The position numbers and the translations under genes were made by a program. A stretch of 64,000 bases of DNA, from positions 293,698-357,697 of the forward strand of contig NZ_JAASAF010000002.1 in the NCBI RefSeq assembly GCF_012726195.1, given 5' to 3'. Numbering within the stretch: the stretch's first letter is position 1; each line of letters opens with the position of its first letter. Shown here in pieces: positions 1-8,996 of the stretch. Origin of the DNA: Rhodococcus sp. HNM0563. GTDB taxonomy: Bacteria; Actinomycetota; Actinomycetes; Mycobacteriales; Mycobacteriaceae. Below the pieces are notes generated by a model. The model was given only the letters and a program-made list of their open reading frames with translations, searched no databases and had not been told where the DNA came from.

Positions 1-503
1 CGCCATCCGGGCGCCGCGAGGCGCAGATCAACCTGCTGGGGAAACGCCAGATCGGGATGGGCCGGTGGCCGAAGATGGCGGGTCACGGGTCCACCGCCGT
101 CGAGTTCCCAGTACAGAAAGGCGAACGCGAGCACGGTCTGCAGCCACACCAATGCTCCCGCCACAAGCAACTCGTTCGGCACCGTTGTCTGCGGGGCGCC
201 GTGGAGCAGATCCCATACGAGTCGCCCCGCACCCCACGCCGCGCCTGCGGCAATCACCACCACGAGCGCAATCGACAACGCCCGCACCCATCGTCCGGGC
301 CGGTCGATCCGGCCCGGATCGACGACAATCAGCGCGAGGAGCACAAAACCTTCGATCGCAGGCAGGAACCAGTCGGTGCCCGGCGAATAGCGCGCGGGCA
401 ACAGGAACGGCACGGCCATCGCAGCCAGGACGAACGCCGATGCAGTCCAGCGGCGCTCCGCGCGAGGCGAGCCCCCCTCGGGTGTGAGCGAATCGTCGCC
501 CAT
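1..503 (-). CDS. Membrane protein of unknown function, 3' end cut by the window edge
   Basis: Reading leftward from an ATG at 503 gives an uninterrupted frame of about 167 codons that leaves the window at base 1. The protein opens with a short polar head (MGDDSLTPEGGSPRAERRW) followed by four strongly hydrophobic stretches at roughly residues 20-38, 43-62, 72-95 and 108-127. It then has a polar part with a WELDGGGP segment and a later DLAFPQQ segment. Composition and codon use are those of a real high-G+C gene, and the other frames here are arginine-rich and look like shadows. I do not recognise a named family. It is transcribed divergently from the exporter at 676, so the two could share a control region. 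Confidence 0.75.
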   Translation of the reverse strand, partial: MGDDSLTPEGGSPRAERRWTASAFVLAAMAVPFLLPARYSPGTDWFLPAIEGFVLLALIVVDPGRIDRPGRWVRALSIALVVVIAAGAAWGAGRLVWDLLHGAPQTTVPNELLVAGALVWLQTVLAFAFLYWELDGGGPVTRHLRPPAHPDLAFPQQVDLRLAAPGW

Positions 504-675
504 GCCGAACCCTCGTTCCTGAATGCGGAACCCTCGTGTGCGAGCGTCCGTACGTTGTCCGATGGTGGGTGTACGTTGATGCGTCTGAGCTTCCGTGGCC
601 GGGTGCCGTTGATCGTTCCGGACGATTACCTTGCTCGCCGGTCGCCGAGACGAAACGAACGGTGAGGAACAGCGC
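504..675. promoter_or_regulatory. Divergent intergenic region with two direct-repeat pairs of 21-bp period
   Basis: The region separates the leftward membrane protein (start 503) from the rightward exporter (start 676). GAACCCTCGT occurs at 507-516 and again at 528-537. GTACGTTG occurs at 550-557 and again at 571-578. Both pairs repeat with a period of 21 bp, which is two helical turns and typical of tandem operator sites. No obvious sigma-70 hexamers could be assigned. A ribosome-binding site GAGGA lies at 664-668, before the GTG at 676. Confidence 0.4.
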
Positions 676-2175
676 GTGACCGATACGAGCCAGCAGCACA
701 CCTACGCCAGGCCCTGGCCTGCGCTGTGGGCGCTGTGCCTGGGCTTCTTCATGATCCTCGTCGACACCACCATCGTTGCGGTGGCGAATCCGGCAATCCT
801 CGAAGCCTTCTCCGCCGACATCAACAGCGTCGTCTGGGTCACCAGCGCCTACCTCCTGGCGTACGCAGTGCCCCTGTTGATCACCGGGCGCCTCGGCGAC
901 CGTTACGGCCCGAAGAGGCTGTATCTGACAGGCCTTGCACTGTTCACGGTGGCGTCTCTGTGGTGTGGCCTGTCCGGCAGTATCGAAATGCTGATCATCG
1001 CGCGGGTGTTCCAAGGTTTCGGCGCCGCCATGATGACCCCGCAGACGATGGCCGTCATCACCCGCACCTTCCCGCCCGACAAGCGCGGCACGGCGATGGG
1101 CCTGTGGGGCGCGACCGCAGGCGTCGCAACACTGGTCGGCCCACTGGCAGGCGGCATCCTCGTCGACGGTCTCGGCTGGGAATGGATCTTCATCGTCAAC
1201 GTGCCGGTCGGCGTCATCGCCTTCCTCGCCGCGATGCGGTACGTCCCCGCACTCGAGACACACCCGCACAAATTCGACATTCCGGGTGTCGTGCTGAGCG
1301 CTGCGGGCATGTTCCTTCTCGTGTTCGGTCTGCAGGAGGGCAACACCTACGACTGGTCGCTGCGGATCTGGCTGATGATCGGGTCCGGACTCGTCCTGCT
1401 CGCGCTGTTCGTCTGGAACCAGTCGCGCAACAAGGACGAACCCCTGCTCCCCTTGGTCCTCTTCCGCGACCGCAACTTCTCGATGGCCAACATCGCGATC
1501 ACGTCGATGGGCTTCTCGATCACCTCGATGATGCTGCCCCTGATGTTCTATGCGCAGAGTGTGCGCGAACTGTCCCCGACCGGATCCGCTCTGCTGATGG
1601 TGCCGATGGCTGTGCTGTCCGGTGTGCTCGCCCCGTTCGTCGGCAAGTTGGTGGACCGCACGCATCCGCGCTACATCGCGGCACCCGGGTTCCTGATGCT
1701 CGCAATTTCGCTGGCATGGCTGGCACTGGTGATGACCCCGCACGTCGCGATCTGGGAATTACTGCTGCCGATCTCGTTGATGGGCATCGCCAACGCCTTC
1801 ATCTGGTCGCCGCTCGCCGCGACCGCGACACGCAACCTGCCGCCGCACCAGGCCGGCGCGGGCTCAGGCATCTACAACACGACCCGGCAGGTCGGGGCTG
1901 TCCTCGGCAGTGCAGCCATCGGCGCCCTCATCACCGCGCGCCTATCTGCCAACGGGCTGTCCGGTGGGGGCGGCGGCATGGAGGGCATGTCCGGCGAGAT
2001 CCCCGAATTCGTCCGCGACGGTTTCAGCTCGGCGATGGCCGAGTCGACACTGCTGCCTGCGGCGGTGCTGGCCATCGGGTTCGTTGCTTCCCTGTGCTTC
2101 GCCCGTCCGGTTCGTGCGGACGAAGAGCGTCCGGCCGAGCAGCCTACGACCGAAAGCACCGACGCGAAGCCGTAG
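676..2175 (+). CDS. MFS exporter, DHA2 (EmrB/QacA) family
   Basis: The product is a 499-residue, 14-helix-type drug:H+ antiporter of the inner membrane. Helix 1 carries the DHA2 hallmark ILVDTTIVAVANP (about residues 27-39). The loop between helices 2 and 3 carries motif A, GRLGDRYGPKR (71-81). The C-terminal tail after the last helix is short and charged. I chose the GTG at 676 because it has a GAGGA ribosome-binding site eight bases upstream and because DHA2 proteins usually begin about 20 residues before helix 1. An ATG at 631 in the same frame would add 15 polar residues. No regulator gene sits beside it, and the divergent region upstream holds paired repeats. The substrate cannot be told from sequence. 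Confidence 0.88.
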   Translation: MTDTSQQHTYARPWPALWALCLGFFMILVDTTIVAVANPAILEAFSADINSVVWVTSAYLLAYAVPLLITGRLGDRYGPKRLYLTGLALFTVASLWCGLSGSIEMLIIARVFQGFGAAMMTPQTMAVITRTFPPDKRGTAMGLWGATAGVATLVGPLAGGILVDGLGWEWIFIVNVPVGVIAFLAAMRYVPALETHPHKFDIPGVVLSAAGMFLLVFGLQEGNTYDWSLRIWLMIGSGLVLLALFVWNQSRNKDEPLLPLVLFRDRNFSMANIAITSMGFSITSMMLPLMFYAQSVRELSPTGSALLMVPMAVLSGVLAPFVGKLVDRTHPRYIAAPGFLMLAISLAWLALVMTPHVAIWELLLPISLMGIANAFIWSPLAATATRNLPPHQAGAGSGIYNTTRQVGAVLGSAAIGALITARLSANGLSGGGGGMEGMSGEIPEFVRDGFSSAMAESTLLPAAVLAIGFVASLCFARPVRADEERPAEQPTTESTDAKP

Positions 2176-2201
2176 GGACCGGCTCTGCGCGATCACTCGT
2201 C

Positions 2202-3614
2202 TCAGAGGCCGGGTCGGGCGGTGATCCTTCCCTGACCGATCGCGTCGACCAGCAGCGCATGATCCTCGAGGTTGCGCGCCGCGTACGTTTTCGCGAATGC
2301 CATCATCGACTCGTCGAATTCGGTTCCTGATCCGAGGTATTCGGCGATGGCGATGCGGTCGCCACTGCGGGCGTGCGCGTAGGCCAGGGTCCGTCCGCAC
2401 AGCCGTCCGTACAGAGCCAGACCTTCCGGCGACATGACCTCGACCGCGGCCGACCCCTTGCCGTCGCGCAACTGCCGTAGGTAGAAGTCGCGTCGTACAC
2501 CGTCGACGCCGGGCCCCTGTTCCCAGCCGAGGAAGATGTCGCTGGTCGCCTGCATCAGCCGCTGGCCGTTGACGACCCGTTCGCCTTCGTTCTGGAACAT
2601 CGGGCCGTCGACGTATCCGGACAGCACCGACTTCTGCGCTTCTTTCGCCTGCAGGAACAGCGGGTCTCCGTCGTCGGCGCCGACCAGCAGGAAGATGAAC
2701 GCCCGGGTACCGACGCTACCGACACCGACGACCTTGCGGGCCGCCTGCACGAACTCGAATTGTTCGAGCAGAACGCGACGGTCCCACTGCAACGTCGACC
2801 GGTACGCGTGCATGCGCTGATGCAACTCTTCGTACAGCGCCGCGGTGTCACCCACGGCGAGCGCTTCTTCCAGCGGAACGATCAGCGGCGGATTGTGGAT
2901 GATCTTCCGCTCTCCGTTCACGACCTCGGTGAGTTTGCTCAACGCCTGGACGCTGTCGCGGGTCTTGGACTTCTCGAGCATCTTGCGGGTGCGTTTCTTC
3001 ATCGTCGTGTCGAGTACGTCCCGCAGCTCGACGAGATCGGTCGTCGGCTCGATGTGCGAGTACCACACCGCGAGATTGCCGCGCCCCGCCTGGACGAGCA
3101 TCGTCTCCCGATACTCGGCGGCGCACGCCCGCGTGATCCGTTTGATGTGCTTACGGCGGTACCCGTTCTCGAGACCCGCGACGGCCAGGCTCGCCACCAA
3201 CCTCTTGACATCCCATTCGAACGGGCCGGGGTAGGTTTCGTCGAAATCGTTGACGTCGAACGCCAGCTTGCGTTCCGGAGTCGCGAAGATCCCGAAATTG
3301 CTCAGATGCGCATCCCCGCACAGTTGCGTGTGCAGACCCGAATTCGGGGTGCGTGACAAGTCGTCGGCCATCACGAGGGCCGCACCCCGATAGAACGGGA
3401 AGGGCGACGCCGACATCCGCCCGTACCGCACCGGCACGAGCTCCCGGACTCGTGACATCGCCTGCTGCTCGAGCAAACCGATCGGGTCGCGTGCGGAATC
3501 CGTGTCGACTTCGGCGAGCGACTCCAACGGAGTCACCTTCCGAGCAGCACGACCGCGCTGTGCTCGCTCTTCACGGGACAGGTGCGCGACCACACCGGAA
3601 GCGGACATCGGCAC
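2202..3614 (-). CDS. DUF2252 family protein (kinase-like fold)
   Basis: A 470-residue soluble protein of the DUF2252 family, common in actinobacteria and of unknown substrate. It carries the family's phosphotransferase-like motifs: a nucleotide-loop-like stretch (PFPFYRGAAL, about 71-80), the catalytic-loop-like CGDAHLSNFG (99-108) and DVNDFDE (120-126). The latter two resemble the HxDxxxxN and DFD motifs of aminoglycoside/choline kinases. The start could be the ATG at 3614 or the one two codons later. It ends tail-to-tail with the exporter (27 bp apart) and starts 8 bp from the end of the small membrane protein gene upstream, so those two are probably co-transcribed. Calling it a kinase is inference from motifs. 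Confidence 0.85.
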   Translation of the reverse strand: MPMSASGVVAHLSREERAQRGRAARKVTPLESLAEVDTDSARDPIGLLEQQAMSRVRELVPVRYGRMSASPFPFYRGAALVMADDLSRTPNSGLHTQLCGDAHLSNFGIFATPERKLAFDVNDFDETYPGPFEWDVKRLVASLAVAGLENGYRRKHIKRITRACAAEYRETMLVQAGRGNLAVWYSHIEPTTDLVELRDVLDTTMKKRTRKMLEKSKTRDSVQALSKLTEVVNGERKIIHNPPLIVPLEEALAVGDTAALYEELHQRMHAYRSTLQWDRRVLLEQFEFVQAARKVVGVGSVGTRAFIFLLVGADDGDPLFLQAKEAQKSVLSGYVDGPMFQNEGERVVNGQRLMQATSDIFLGWEQGPGVDGVRRDFYLRQLRDGKGSAAVEVMSPEGLALYGRLCGRTLAYAHARSGDRIAIAEYLGSGTEFDESMMAFAKTYAARNLEDHALLVDAIGQGRITARPGL

Positions 3615-3622
3615 TCGCCCGA

Positions 3623-4036
3623 TCAGACCTGGCCGGAATCAACCCGGTCAGGGTTCCATGTCACGATTGCCCAGATGACGACGACATCGAGTGCGATGAT
3701 CAGGATCGACCACCATGGGTAGTAGGGCAGCCACAGGAAGTTGGCGACGATCGACAAGCAGAGGATGCAGATCGCCGCGAACCGCGCCCAGAGAGCGCCC
3801 GTGAACAGAACCAGACCCGTCAGCGTGACGAGGATGCCGAGGATCAGGTGGATCCATCCCCACGTGGTGAAGTCGAACTTGTAGATGTACTCGATGCCGG
3901 TGACGAACACTTCGTCCTTGGCGATGGCCGCGATGCCCTGGAATATCTGCAGAACACCGACGGTGACAAGAAGAATTGCTGCGCCCATGGCAGTTCCCTT
4001 GGCGACAGCCTGCTTGGTATCCAGCTCTCCGGCCAT
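3623..4036 (-). CDS. Small four-helix membrane protein, DUF7144-like
   Basis: A 137-residue integral membrane protein. After a short N-terminal stretch (MAGELDTKQAVAKG) come four hydrophobic helices, with the features I associate with actinobacterial DUF7144 proteins: LLVTVGVLQIFQGIAAI in helix 1, a conserved TTWGWIHLILG at the start of helix 2, and a PYYPWWSILIIALDV segment before the last helix. I start it at the ATG at 4036. A longer frame reaches back to 4129, but the extra 31 residues are polar and arginine-rich and would run into the promoter region. It lies just upstream of the DUF2252 gene on the same strand. Function is unknown. Confidence 0.75.
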   Translation of the reverse strand: MAGELDTKQAVAKGTAMGAAILLVTVGVLQIFQGIAAIAKDEVFVTGIEYIYKFDFTTWGWIHLILGILVTLTGLVLFTGALWARFAAICILCLSIVANFLWLPYYPWWSILIIALDVVVIWAIVTWNPDRVDSGQV

Positions 4037-4176
4037 GACTGTTCCCGTCTCGAATATGTATTGGACGGAATCAAGTGTGCGCCTTTGTGGACGGTTCGAC
4101 GGCATAACGGCACAATTCCGACGTAACACGATACTCGGATAGCTACCGTGGGCCAGCGTGCGAGAGGTGGGCCGGC

Positions 4177-5496
4177 ATGCCCGAAACTCTGATCATCGAG
4201 AACGGAACACCCGGTCAGCGCTGGTGGGCGCGTGCTGCCTTCGCCCTCGCATTCCTCGCCGTCGCCGTCCCGGTGCTGTTCGCCGGTCTGCTGAGCACGA
4301 TGGGGATTCTCCTCATCGGGGTCGGCGGTGCGGTGGTTTTCGTGGCCGCCCTGTACTGGTTCCTCGCCGGCCGTGGTGCGCTTCGCTGGGCAACCCTGGC
4401 CGTAGCGGTGCTCGCACCCCTGACGGTATTCGTGTTCTTCATCCGGGCGAATCTGCTCGCAGTGGTGATCGCGTCGCTGATCCTCGCAGTCCTCGCAACG
4501 ACCTGCGCTCGTGCAGCGTTGCGACGCAAGGCTTCTGACGAGGTGATGTTGGAGATCCCGGCAACACCACCGAGCCACCCGTTCCTCATCATGAACCCCC
4601 GATCCGGGGGTGGAAAGGTCACGCGGTTCGATCTTCAGCACAAAGCGGAGAAACTCGGCGCCGAAGTGGTTCTGCTCGACGAGACGAACTTTTCCGCCGT
4701 CGATGAACTCGCCCGCCGGGCAGTCATGAACGGCGCAGATCTGCTCGGCGTTGCCGGCGGCGACGGTACCCAGGCACGTGTCGCTGCGGTCGCCGCCGAG
4801 TTTCGGGTGCCGTTCATGGTGATCAGCGCCGGGACACGCAATCATTTCGCGATGGACCTCGGGCTCGATCGCGACGATCCCACGCGGTGCCTCGATGCGC
4901 TCCGCGACGGCGTCGACATTCGCATCGATCTCGGGCGGATCAACGGGCGGGCGTTCGTCAACAACGCGTCGTTCGGTGTGTACGCCGAGGTGGTACGTAG
5001 CCCCGCCTACCGAGACGACAAGACTCGGACCGTGCTGAAGATGCTTCCGGATCTGCTTGCCGGACAGTCCGGCCCGAATCTGGTCGCGCAGATCGGCGAC
5101 GTCACCGTCCGCTCCCCGCAGGCCGTGCTGGTGAGCAACAACCGTTACGGCGGAAGCGACCTCGCGGGCATGAGTCGCCGGGACCGGCTCGACCGGGGGC
5201 TGCTCGGCGTCGTGACGGTGTCGGTCGCCGGCGCCGGCCAGGCAGTCTCCCTGCTACGACGAGCCCATGCGCGCGGCCTGACCCAGCACGAGACGTCCGA
5301 GGTGATCATCGACGCCGACACACCCGAGATCTCGGTGGGGGTGGACGGTGAGTCTCTCTTGTTGACCACGCCGGTGCGGTGCACGATCGAGCCGGGGGCG
5401 TTGCGGGTGCGGGTGCCCCGTGAGCGCCCGGGCACCAAGCCGTCATCGCCTCCGGTCGATTGGGTACGGCTGCGTGCGCTTGCAAGGTACGGATAA
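4177..5496 (+). CDS. Diacylglycerol kinase-catalytic-domain protein with N-terminal membrane helices
   Basis: A 439-residue protein with four predicted membrane helices in residues 15-112 followed by a cytosolic lipid-kinase domain. Visible family signatures are the nucleotide-binding NPRSGGGK (140-147) and the catalytic GGDGT (194-198), followed by SAGTRNHFAMDLGL, the usual GTxNDxA-like region with NHF in place of NDF. The C-terminal half (VNNASFGVYAEV, later EISVGVDGE) matches the DAGK/LCB5 accessory fold. The family phosphorylates diacylglycerol, sphingoid bases or phosphatidylinositol. The substrate here is not evident. A GAGAGGTGGG ribosome-binding stretch precedes the ATG. Its 3' end converges with the response-regulator gene 59 bp away. 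Confidence 0.87.
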   Translation: MPETLIIENGTPGQRWWARAAFALAFLAVAVPVLFAGLLSTMGILLIGVGGAVVFVAALYWFLAGRGALRWATLAVAVLAPLTVFVFFIRANLLAVVIASLILAVLATTCARAALRRKASDEVMLEIPATPPSHPFLIMNPRSGGGKVTRFDLQHKAEKLGAEVVLLDETNFSAVDELARRAVMNGADLLGVAGGDGTQARVAAVAAEFRVPFMVISAGTRNHFAMDLGLDRDDPTRCLDALRDGVDIRIDLGRINGRAFVNNASFGVYAEVVRSPAYRDDKTRTVLKMLPDLLAGQSGPNLVAQIGDVTVRSPQAVLVSNNRYGGSDLAGMSRRDRLDRGLLGVVTVSVAGAGQAVSLLRRAHARGLTQHETSEVIIDADTPEISVGVDGESLLLTTPVRCTIEPGALRVRVPRERPGTKPSSPPVDWVRLRALARYG

Positions 5497-5555
5497 GCAC
5501 CCCGGGGTGATGGTCGGACGGAATAGCCGACGTCGTCCCAGCACGGGCGTCACGC

Positions 5556-6161
5556 TCAGATCCACCCGTTCTGCTGGGCTCGCCGTGCCGCTTCGACCCT
5601 TGTCGTCGTCCCCGTCTTCCCGATCGCCGACGACAGGTAGTTGCGCACCGTCCCCTGCGACAGGTGCACAACAGAGGCGATCGCGGCGACCGGGACACCG
5701 TCCAGTGCCGCGCGCAGCACGTCGCGTTCGCGGTCGGTGAGTGGATTGTTGCCACCGGCGATGGACTCGGCAGCCAGCGCCGGATCCACGACACGTTCGC
5801 CTCGCCGAACTCGCCTCACCGCTTCGGCGAGTTCGGCGGCGGGCGTGTCCTTGACGACGAACCCCGACGCACCCGCTTCGAGGGCAGAGCGCAGGTAGCC
5901 GGGTCTGCCGAAGGTGGTGACGATCAGCGACCGCACGCCGGGAAGTTCGCGGGCGAGTTCCCCGGCCACCGTGATCCCGTCGAGCCCCGGCATTTCGATG
6001 TCGAGCAGGCACACCTCGGCGTTGCTCGACCGTGCGGCGTCGACGACCTCGTCGCCTCTGCCCACTTCGGCGACGACGTCGATGTCGCCTTCGAGTCCGA
6101 GCAGGGCCGCCAACGCACCACGCACGAGCGCCTGGTCGTCGGCCAACAACACGCGAATCAT
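5556..6161 (-). CDS. Two-component response regulator, NarL/LuxR (DesR-like) family
   Basis: A 201-residue regulator with an N-terminal receiver domain (acidic pocket D8-D9, phospho-acceptor D54 in CLLDIEMPGLDG, and K104 in FVVKDTPAAEL). It ends in a LuxR-type helix-turn-helix domain (LTDRERDVLRAA ... LSQGTVRNYLSSAIGKTG). Its ATG overlaps the stop of the sensor-kinase gene by four bases (ATGA), so the pair is translationally coupled. It is the last gene of an ABC transporter / two-component operon running left from 8924. Regulators of this arrangement usually activate their own transporter operon, and the palindrome at 8985-8996 upstream of the first gene is a plausible binding site. Confidence 0.92.
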   Translation of the reverse strand: MIRVLLADDQALVRGALAALLGLEGDIDVVAEVGRGDEVVDAARSSNAEVCLLDIEMPGLDGITVAGELARELPGVRSLIVTTFGRPGYLRSALEAGASGFVVKDTPAAELAEAVRRVRRGERVVDPALAAESIAGGNNPLTDRERDVLRAALDGVPVAAIASVVHLSQGTVRNYLSSAIGKTGTTTRVEAARRAQQNGWI

Positions 6162-7243
6162 CCGAACTCCACCTTCAGCTCTGTGCCTACCCCCGCGGGC
6201 CCGGCACCGACGGTGAATTTCCCGCCCGCCGATCGGACTCGATCGCGTAGACCCCGCAGGCCGTTGCCCTCGCGAATGCCGTCGGTGCCCACACCATCGT
6301 CGGTGACGCGCAACGAATGTCCGTCGAGGTCTATCTCGCAGTGCTGCGCGTTGCTGTGCCGCACCACATTGGTGACCGCTTCCCTCAGCACCCAGCCGAG
6401 CACAAGGCGATAGCGGGGGTCGACGACGGAGGCGTCGCCGCGCATTTCGACGTCGATCCCGGCGTCGCCGAGTGCGGCGGTTGCGCGGTCGAGTTCGTCG
6501 CCGAGCCGCGCAACCCGCAGCCCTGTGACCGTGGCCCGTACTTCACCGAGGGCTTCACGGGTGAGGGAACGGATCGCAGCGAGCTCCGCCTTCGCGCGCT
6601 GCGGGTCGGCGTCGACGAGTCGTTCGGCCAGTTCGGCTTTGACGGTGACCGCGGTGAGACTGTGGCCGAGGACGTCGTGCACGTCGCGGGCGACGCGGTC
6701 GCGTTCGTCGGCGATCACGAGTTCGTTGCGCAGTGCGTTGTACTCGTCGTCGCGGTCGCCGACCGCGCGGATCACGGCGGTGATCCCACCCACCAGCACG
6801 ACGATCAACGTATAGAAGAAGTCGTCACGAAGGGTCCCGTTCCACCACGGAACCAGCAGGCATACAGCGGCGACGACGACAAGGACGATCATCCTGGGCA
6901 CGAACGTCAGCGTGAACATCGCGAAGGATACGACGAATGCACTCATACCCAGTGCGTCCGTACCGATGTGCAGGCTCACGGCGCCGATCAGCAGCACCAG
7001 AAGCGGGAGGTGGACGGCCGCGATGCGGGCCGGGGGTGTCTTCTCGGTATAGAGCGAACGGAATCCGTGGATGTACACGATCGCGAATGCGGCGATGCCT
7101 GCACTGCCGAGCGCCCTGCCGAGGGTCGATCCTGTGGTCAGCACCTCGGACAGAGGGTAGATCAGGAACAGGAGCCAGACGGTGGCCATGAACCATCCGA
7201 ATCGAGCCCACGGGTCCTCGTCCGTTCGTCCGCTTTCGGTCAC
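6158..7243 (-). CDS. Sensor histidine kinase, HisKA_3 (DesK-like) family
   Basis: A 361-residue membrane sensor kinase. The first 165 residues hold about five hydrophobic helices with short loops and no extracellular sensor domain, the DesK type. The dimerisation/phosphorylation helix is RDRVARDVHDVLGHSL with H189 as phospho-acceptor. The ATPase domain has the N box REAVTNVVRHSN (287-298), the D box VTDDGVG (313-319) and GNGLRGLRDR (327-336). I place the start at the GTG at 7243, which overlaps the permease stop as GTGA. A frame open further upstream simply runs into the permease gene. It pairs with the regulator at 5556-6161. Membrane stress or an antimicrobial handled by the neighbouring ABC transporter is a likely cue (inference). 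Confidence 0.9.
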   Translation of the reverse strand: MTESGRTDEDPWARFGWFMATVWLLFLIYPLSEVLTTGSTLGRALGSAGIAAFAIVYIHGFRSLYTEKTPPARIAAVHLPLLVLLIGAVSLHIGTDALGMSAFVVSFAMFTLTFVPRMIVLVVVAAVCLLVPWWNGTLRDDFFYTLIVVLVGGITAVIRAVGDRDDEYNALRNELVIADERDRVARDVHDVLGHSLTAVTVKAELAERLVDADPQRAKAELAAIRSLTREALGEVRATVTGLRVARLGDELDRATAALGDAGIDVEMRGDASVVDPRYRLVLGWVLREAVTNVVRHSNAQHCEIDLDGHSLRVTDDGVGTDGIREGNGLRGLRDRVRSAGGKFTVGAGPAGVGTELKVEFG

Positions 7244-8001
7244 TGCCGGCCCCGCCCTCGTTTCACCAGGTAGGTCGAGAGAACCACGAAGATCACCGCC
7301 CACACCGACAAGTTGAGCGCCGGTACCCACAGCGGTTCGGCAGGTAGCGGGTTGCCGTTGCTGTCGATCAGGACGCCCTCGGTCAGAGGGTACCGGGCGA
7401 GCGCCACGTAGCCGTAGAGCGGCGTGAACTTCGCGATGGCGAGCATCGTGCCGGAGAGGGGAACGAAGATGTTGCCGAGGAACGCGAGAACCACCAGGCT
7501 GCCGCTCGCGGCCCCGACAGCCGCTTCCGATCGGAATGCGAGACCGAACATCAGGCCGTACACGGAGAACACGGCAGCGCCGACGAGCACAGCGATCGAA
7601 CTCAGGATCCAGGCGCTCCACTCCCCCGATGCTCCCGTGAACACACCGAGGATGAAGATCAGAGCGATGGGGATCGCGGCGAACACCAGCGCGACAGTGG
7701 CCTTCATCGCGACGAACCCGGCGTCTGTCAGCGGCGTCAGACCGAGTTGACGTCCCCACCCCTGCATGCGTTCGACGGCGGCCATCCCGCCTATTCCGGT
7801 GGTCGCGGTGACCGCGCCGTACGCGGCCATCGAGATCATGATGTACATGGCGACGTTGCCGTGGCCGGCCGATTCGGACGAATACGACTGCGATGCACCG
7901 AAAATGATGTAGAAGAAGGCGGGCAGGACCGCGATGAAGAAGACGCTCACGTAATCACGGAACTTGCGGCGCAACTCGAGGCGAATGAACGTAGTGGTCA
8001 T
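7240..8001 (-). CDS. ABC-2 type transporter permease
   Basis: A 253-residue permease with six hydrophobic helices, typical for single ABC-2 subunits that work as dimers with one ATPase. The N-terminus (MTTTFIRLELRRKFRDYVSVFF) carries the basic amphipathic stretch before helix 1, and the last helix is followed by a VKRGRGRQ tail. The gene overlaps the ATPase gene upstream by four bases (ATGA) and the sensor kinase gene downstream by four (GTGA), so all four proteins are made from one transcript. Drug, antibiotic peptide or lipid export is the usual role of this type. Nothing in the sequence fixes the substrate. Confidence 0.9.
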   Translation of the reverse strand: MTTTFIRLELRRKFRDYVSVFFIAVLPAFFYIIFGASQSYSSESAGHGNVAMYIMISMAAYGAVTATTGIGGMAAVERMQGWGRQLGLTPLTDAGFVAMKATVALVFAAIPIALIFILGVFTGASGEWSAWILSSIAVLVGAAVFSVYGLMFGLAFRSEAAVGAASGSLVVLAFLGNIFVPLSGTMLAIAKFTPLYGYVALARYPLTEGVLIDSNGNPLPAEPLWVPALNLSVWAVIFVVLSTYLVKRGRGRQ

Positions 8002-8924
8002 GCGGGCACCTTCTCGGTGAGTGCGAGAAACGCGGTTTCGAGTGAACCACCGGTGATTTCGAGGTTCGTAGCGCCGAGGTCGACGAGGAGCATGCGGGCC
8101 ACGTCGTCGGAATCGGTTGCCCTGATTTCGATCCGGTTACCCATCACCGAGATGTCGGCGACGCCGGGATGCGACTTCAGCGCGGCGTACATCGCATCTT
8201 CGCGTCCGTGGGCGATGTCGGCCGAGACGACCCGTCCCGCGGCGATCGTGCGGATCTCGGATGTCGGGCCGTCTGCGACGACACGTCCGTCGGCGATCAT
8301 GACGATGCGGTCGGCGAACGCGTCGGCTTCCTCGAGGTAGTGGGTGGCGAAGACGACGGTGCGTCCGGCGTCGGCTTCGGCGTGCATGGTGGACCAGAAT
8401 TCGCGGCGGGCACCGACGTCCATCCCCGCAGTCGGTTCGTCGAGGACGATCAGGTCGGGGTCGGGCAGCAGGGCGAGGGCGAAGCGCAGTCGTTGCTGTT
8501 CACCGCCCGAACATTTCGACACCATCCGGCTTGCGAGCTTCGTGACCCCGGCCCGCTCGAGGACTTCGTCGACGTCGCGGTGTTCGGGGAAGGTGGAGGC
8601 GATCATCTGCACGGTCTCGCGGACGGTGAGGTCGCGCAGCAGCCCGCCGGTCTGGAGTACCGCAGAGACTTGGCCTGCGGCGATGGCGTGCCGTGGCGGT
8701 TTCCCGTAGACCGACACCACCCCGGTGGTGGGTTCGGTGAAGCCCAGCACCATGTCGAGAGTGGTGGTCTTGCCCGCGCCGTTCGGGCCGAGCAGCGCGA
8801 CGATTTCGCCGCGCCGCACGGTCACGTCGAGGTGGTCGACGGCGTGTACTTCGTCGCCGCCTCGGGGCCGGAAACTCTTGACGACGTCGTGCAGCTCGAT
8901 GGCTGCGACATCCCTGTTGTTCAT
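7998..8924 (-). CDS. ABC transporter ATP-binding protein, drug-export type
   Basis: A 308-residue nucleotide-binding subunit. Walker A is GPNGAGKTT (46-54), the signature is CSGGEQQR (138-145, a slightly unusual C-S-G-G-E), and Walker B is LIVLDEPTAGMD (158-169) with H201 of FATHYLEEAD as switch histidine. The last 70 residues form the C-terminal extension seen in DrrA/CcmA-type exporters. It is the first gene of the operon ATPase-permease-kinase-regulator. No strong ribosome-binding site precedes the ATG at 8924. Upstream lie the 12-bp imperfect palindrome at 8985-8996 and an 8-bp inverted repeat (8961-8968 with 8997-9004), which look like the regulator's control region. Confidence 0.93.
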   Translation of the reverse strand: MNNRDVAAIELHDVVKSFRPRGGDEVHAVDHLDVTVRRGEIVALLGPNGAGKTTTLDMVLGFTEPTTGVVSVYGKPPRHAIAAGQVSAVLQTGGLLRDLTVRETVQMIASTFPEHRDVDEVLERAGVTKLASRMVSKCSGGEQQRLRFALALLPDPDLIVLDEPTAGMDVGARREFWSTMHAEADAGRTVVFATHYLEEADAFADRIVMIADGRVVADGPTSEIRTIAAGRVVSADIAHGREDAMYAALKSHPGVADISVMGNRIEIRATDSDDVARMLLVDLGATNLEITGGSLETAFLALTEKVPA

Positions 8925-8984
8925 GATCAGAAGTCTGCTGTGTCGCGGGGTGCGCCGCGATCCCCGTCCGTCACAAGATCACGA

Positions 8985-8996
8985 TGACAAATGTCA
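8985..8996. promoter_or_regulatory. Imperfect palindrome, candidate operator of the ABC/two-component operon
   Basis: TGACAAATGTCA is a dyad with five paired bases per arm around a central AA, located 61 bp upstream of the ATPase start. It sits inside a larger inverted repeat, TCCCCGTC at 8961-8968 with GACGGGGA at 8997-9004. Dyads of this size are typical binding sites for dimeric LuxR-type response regulators. That the operon's own regulator binds here is inference. Confidence 0.5.

Noticed and set aside
57..665. A rightward frame of about 200 codons at the left edge
   Set aside because: It reads as a shadow. The leftward frame from 503 has four clear membrane helices and normal codon use.
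28..1743. A long leftward frame across the first exporter
   Set aside because: Arg/His/Asp-rich composition and no domain. The exporter on the + strand and the partial membrane protein in another leftward frame explain the region.
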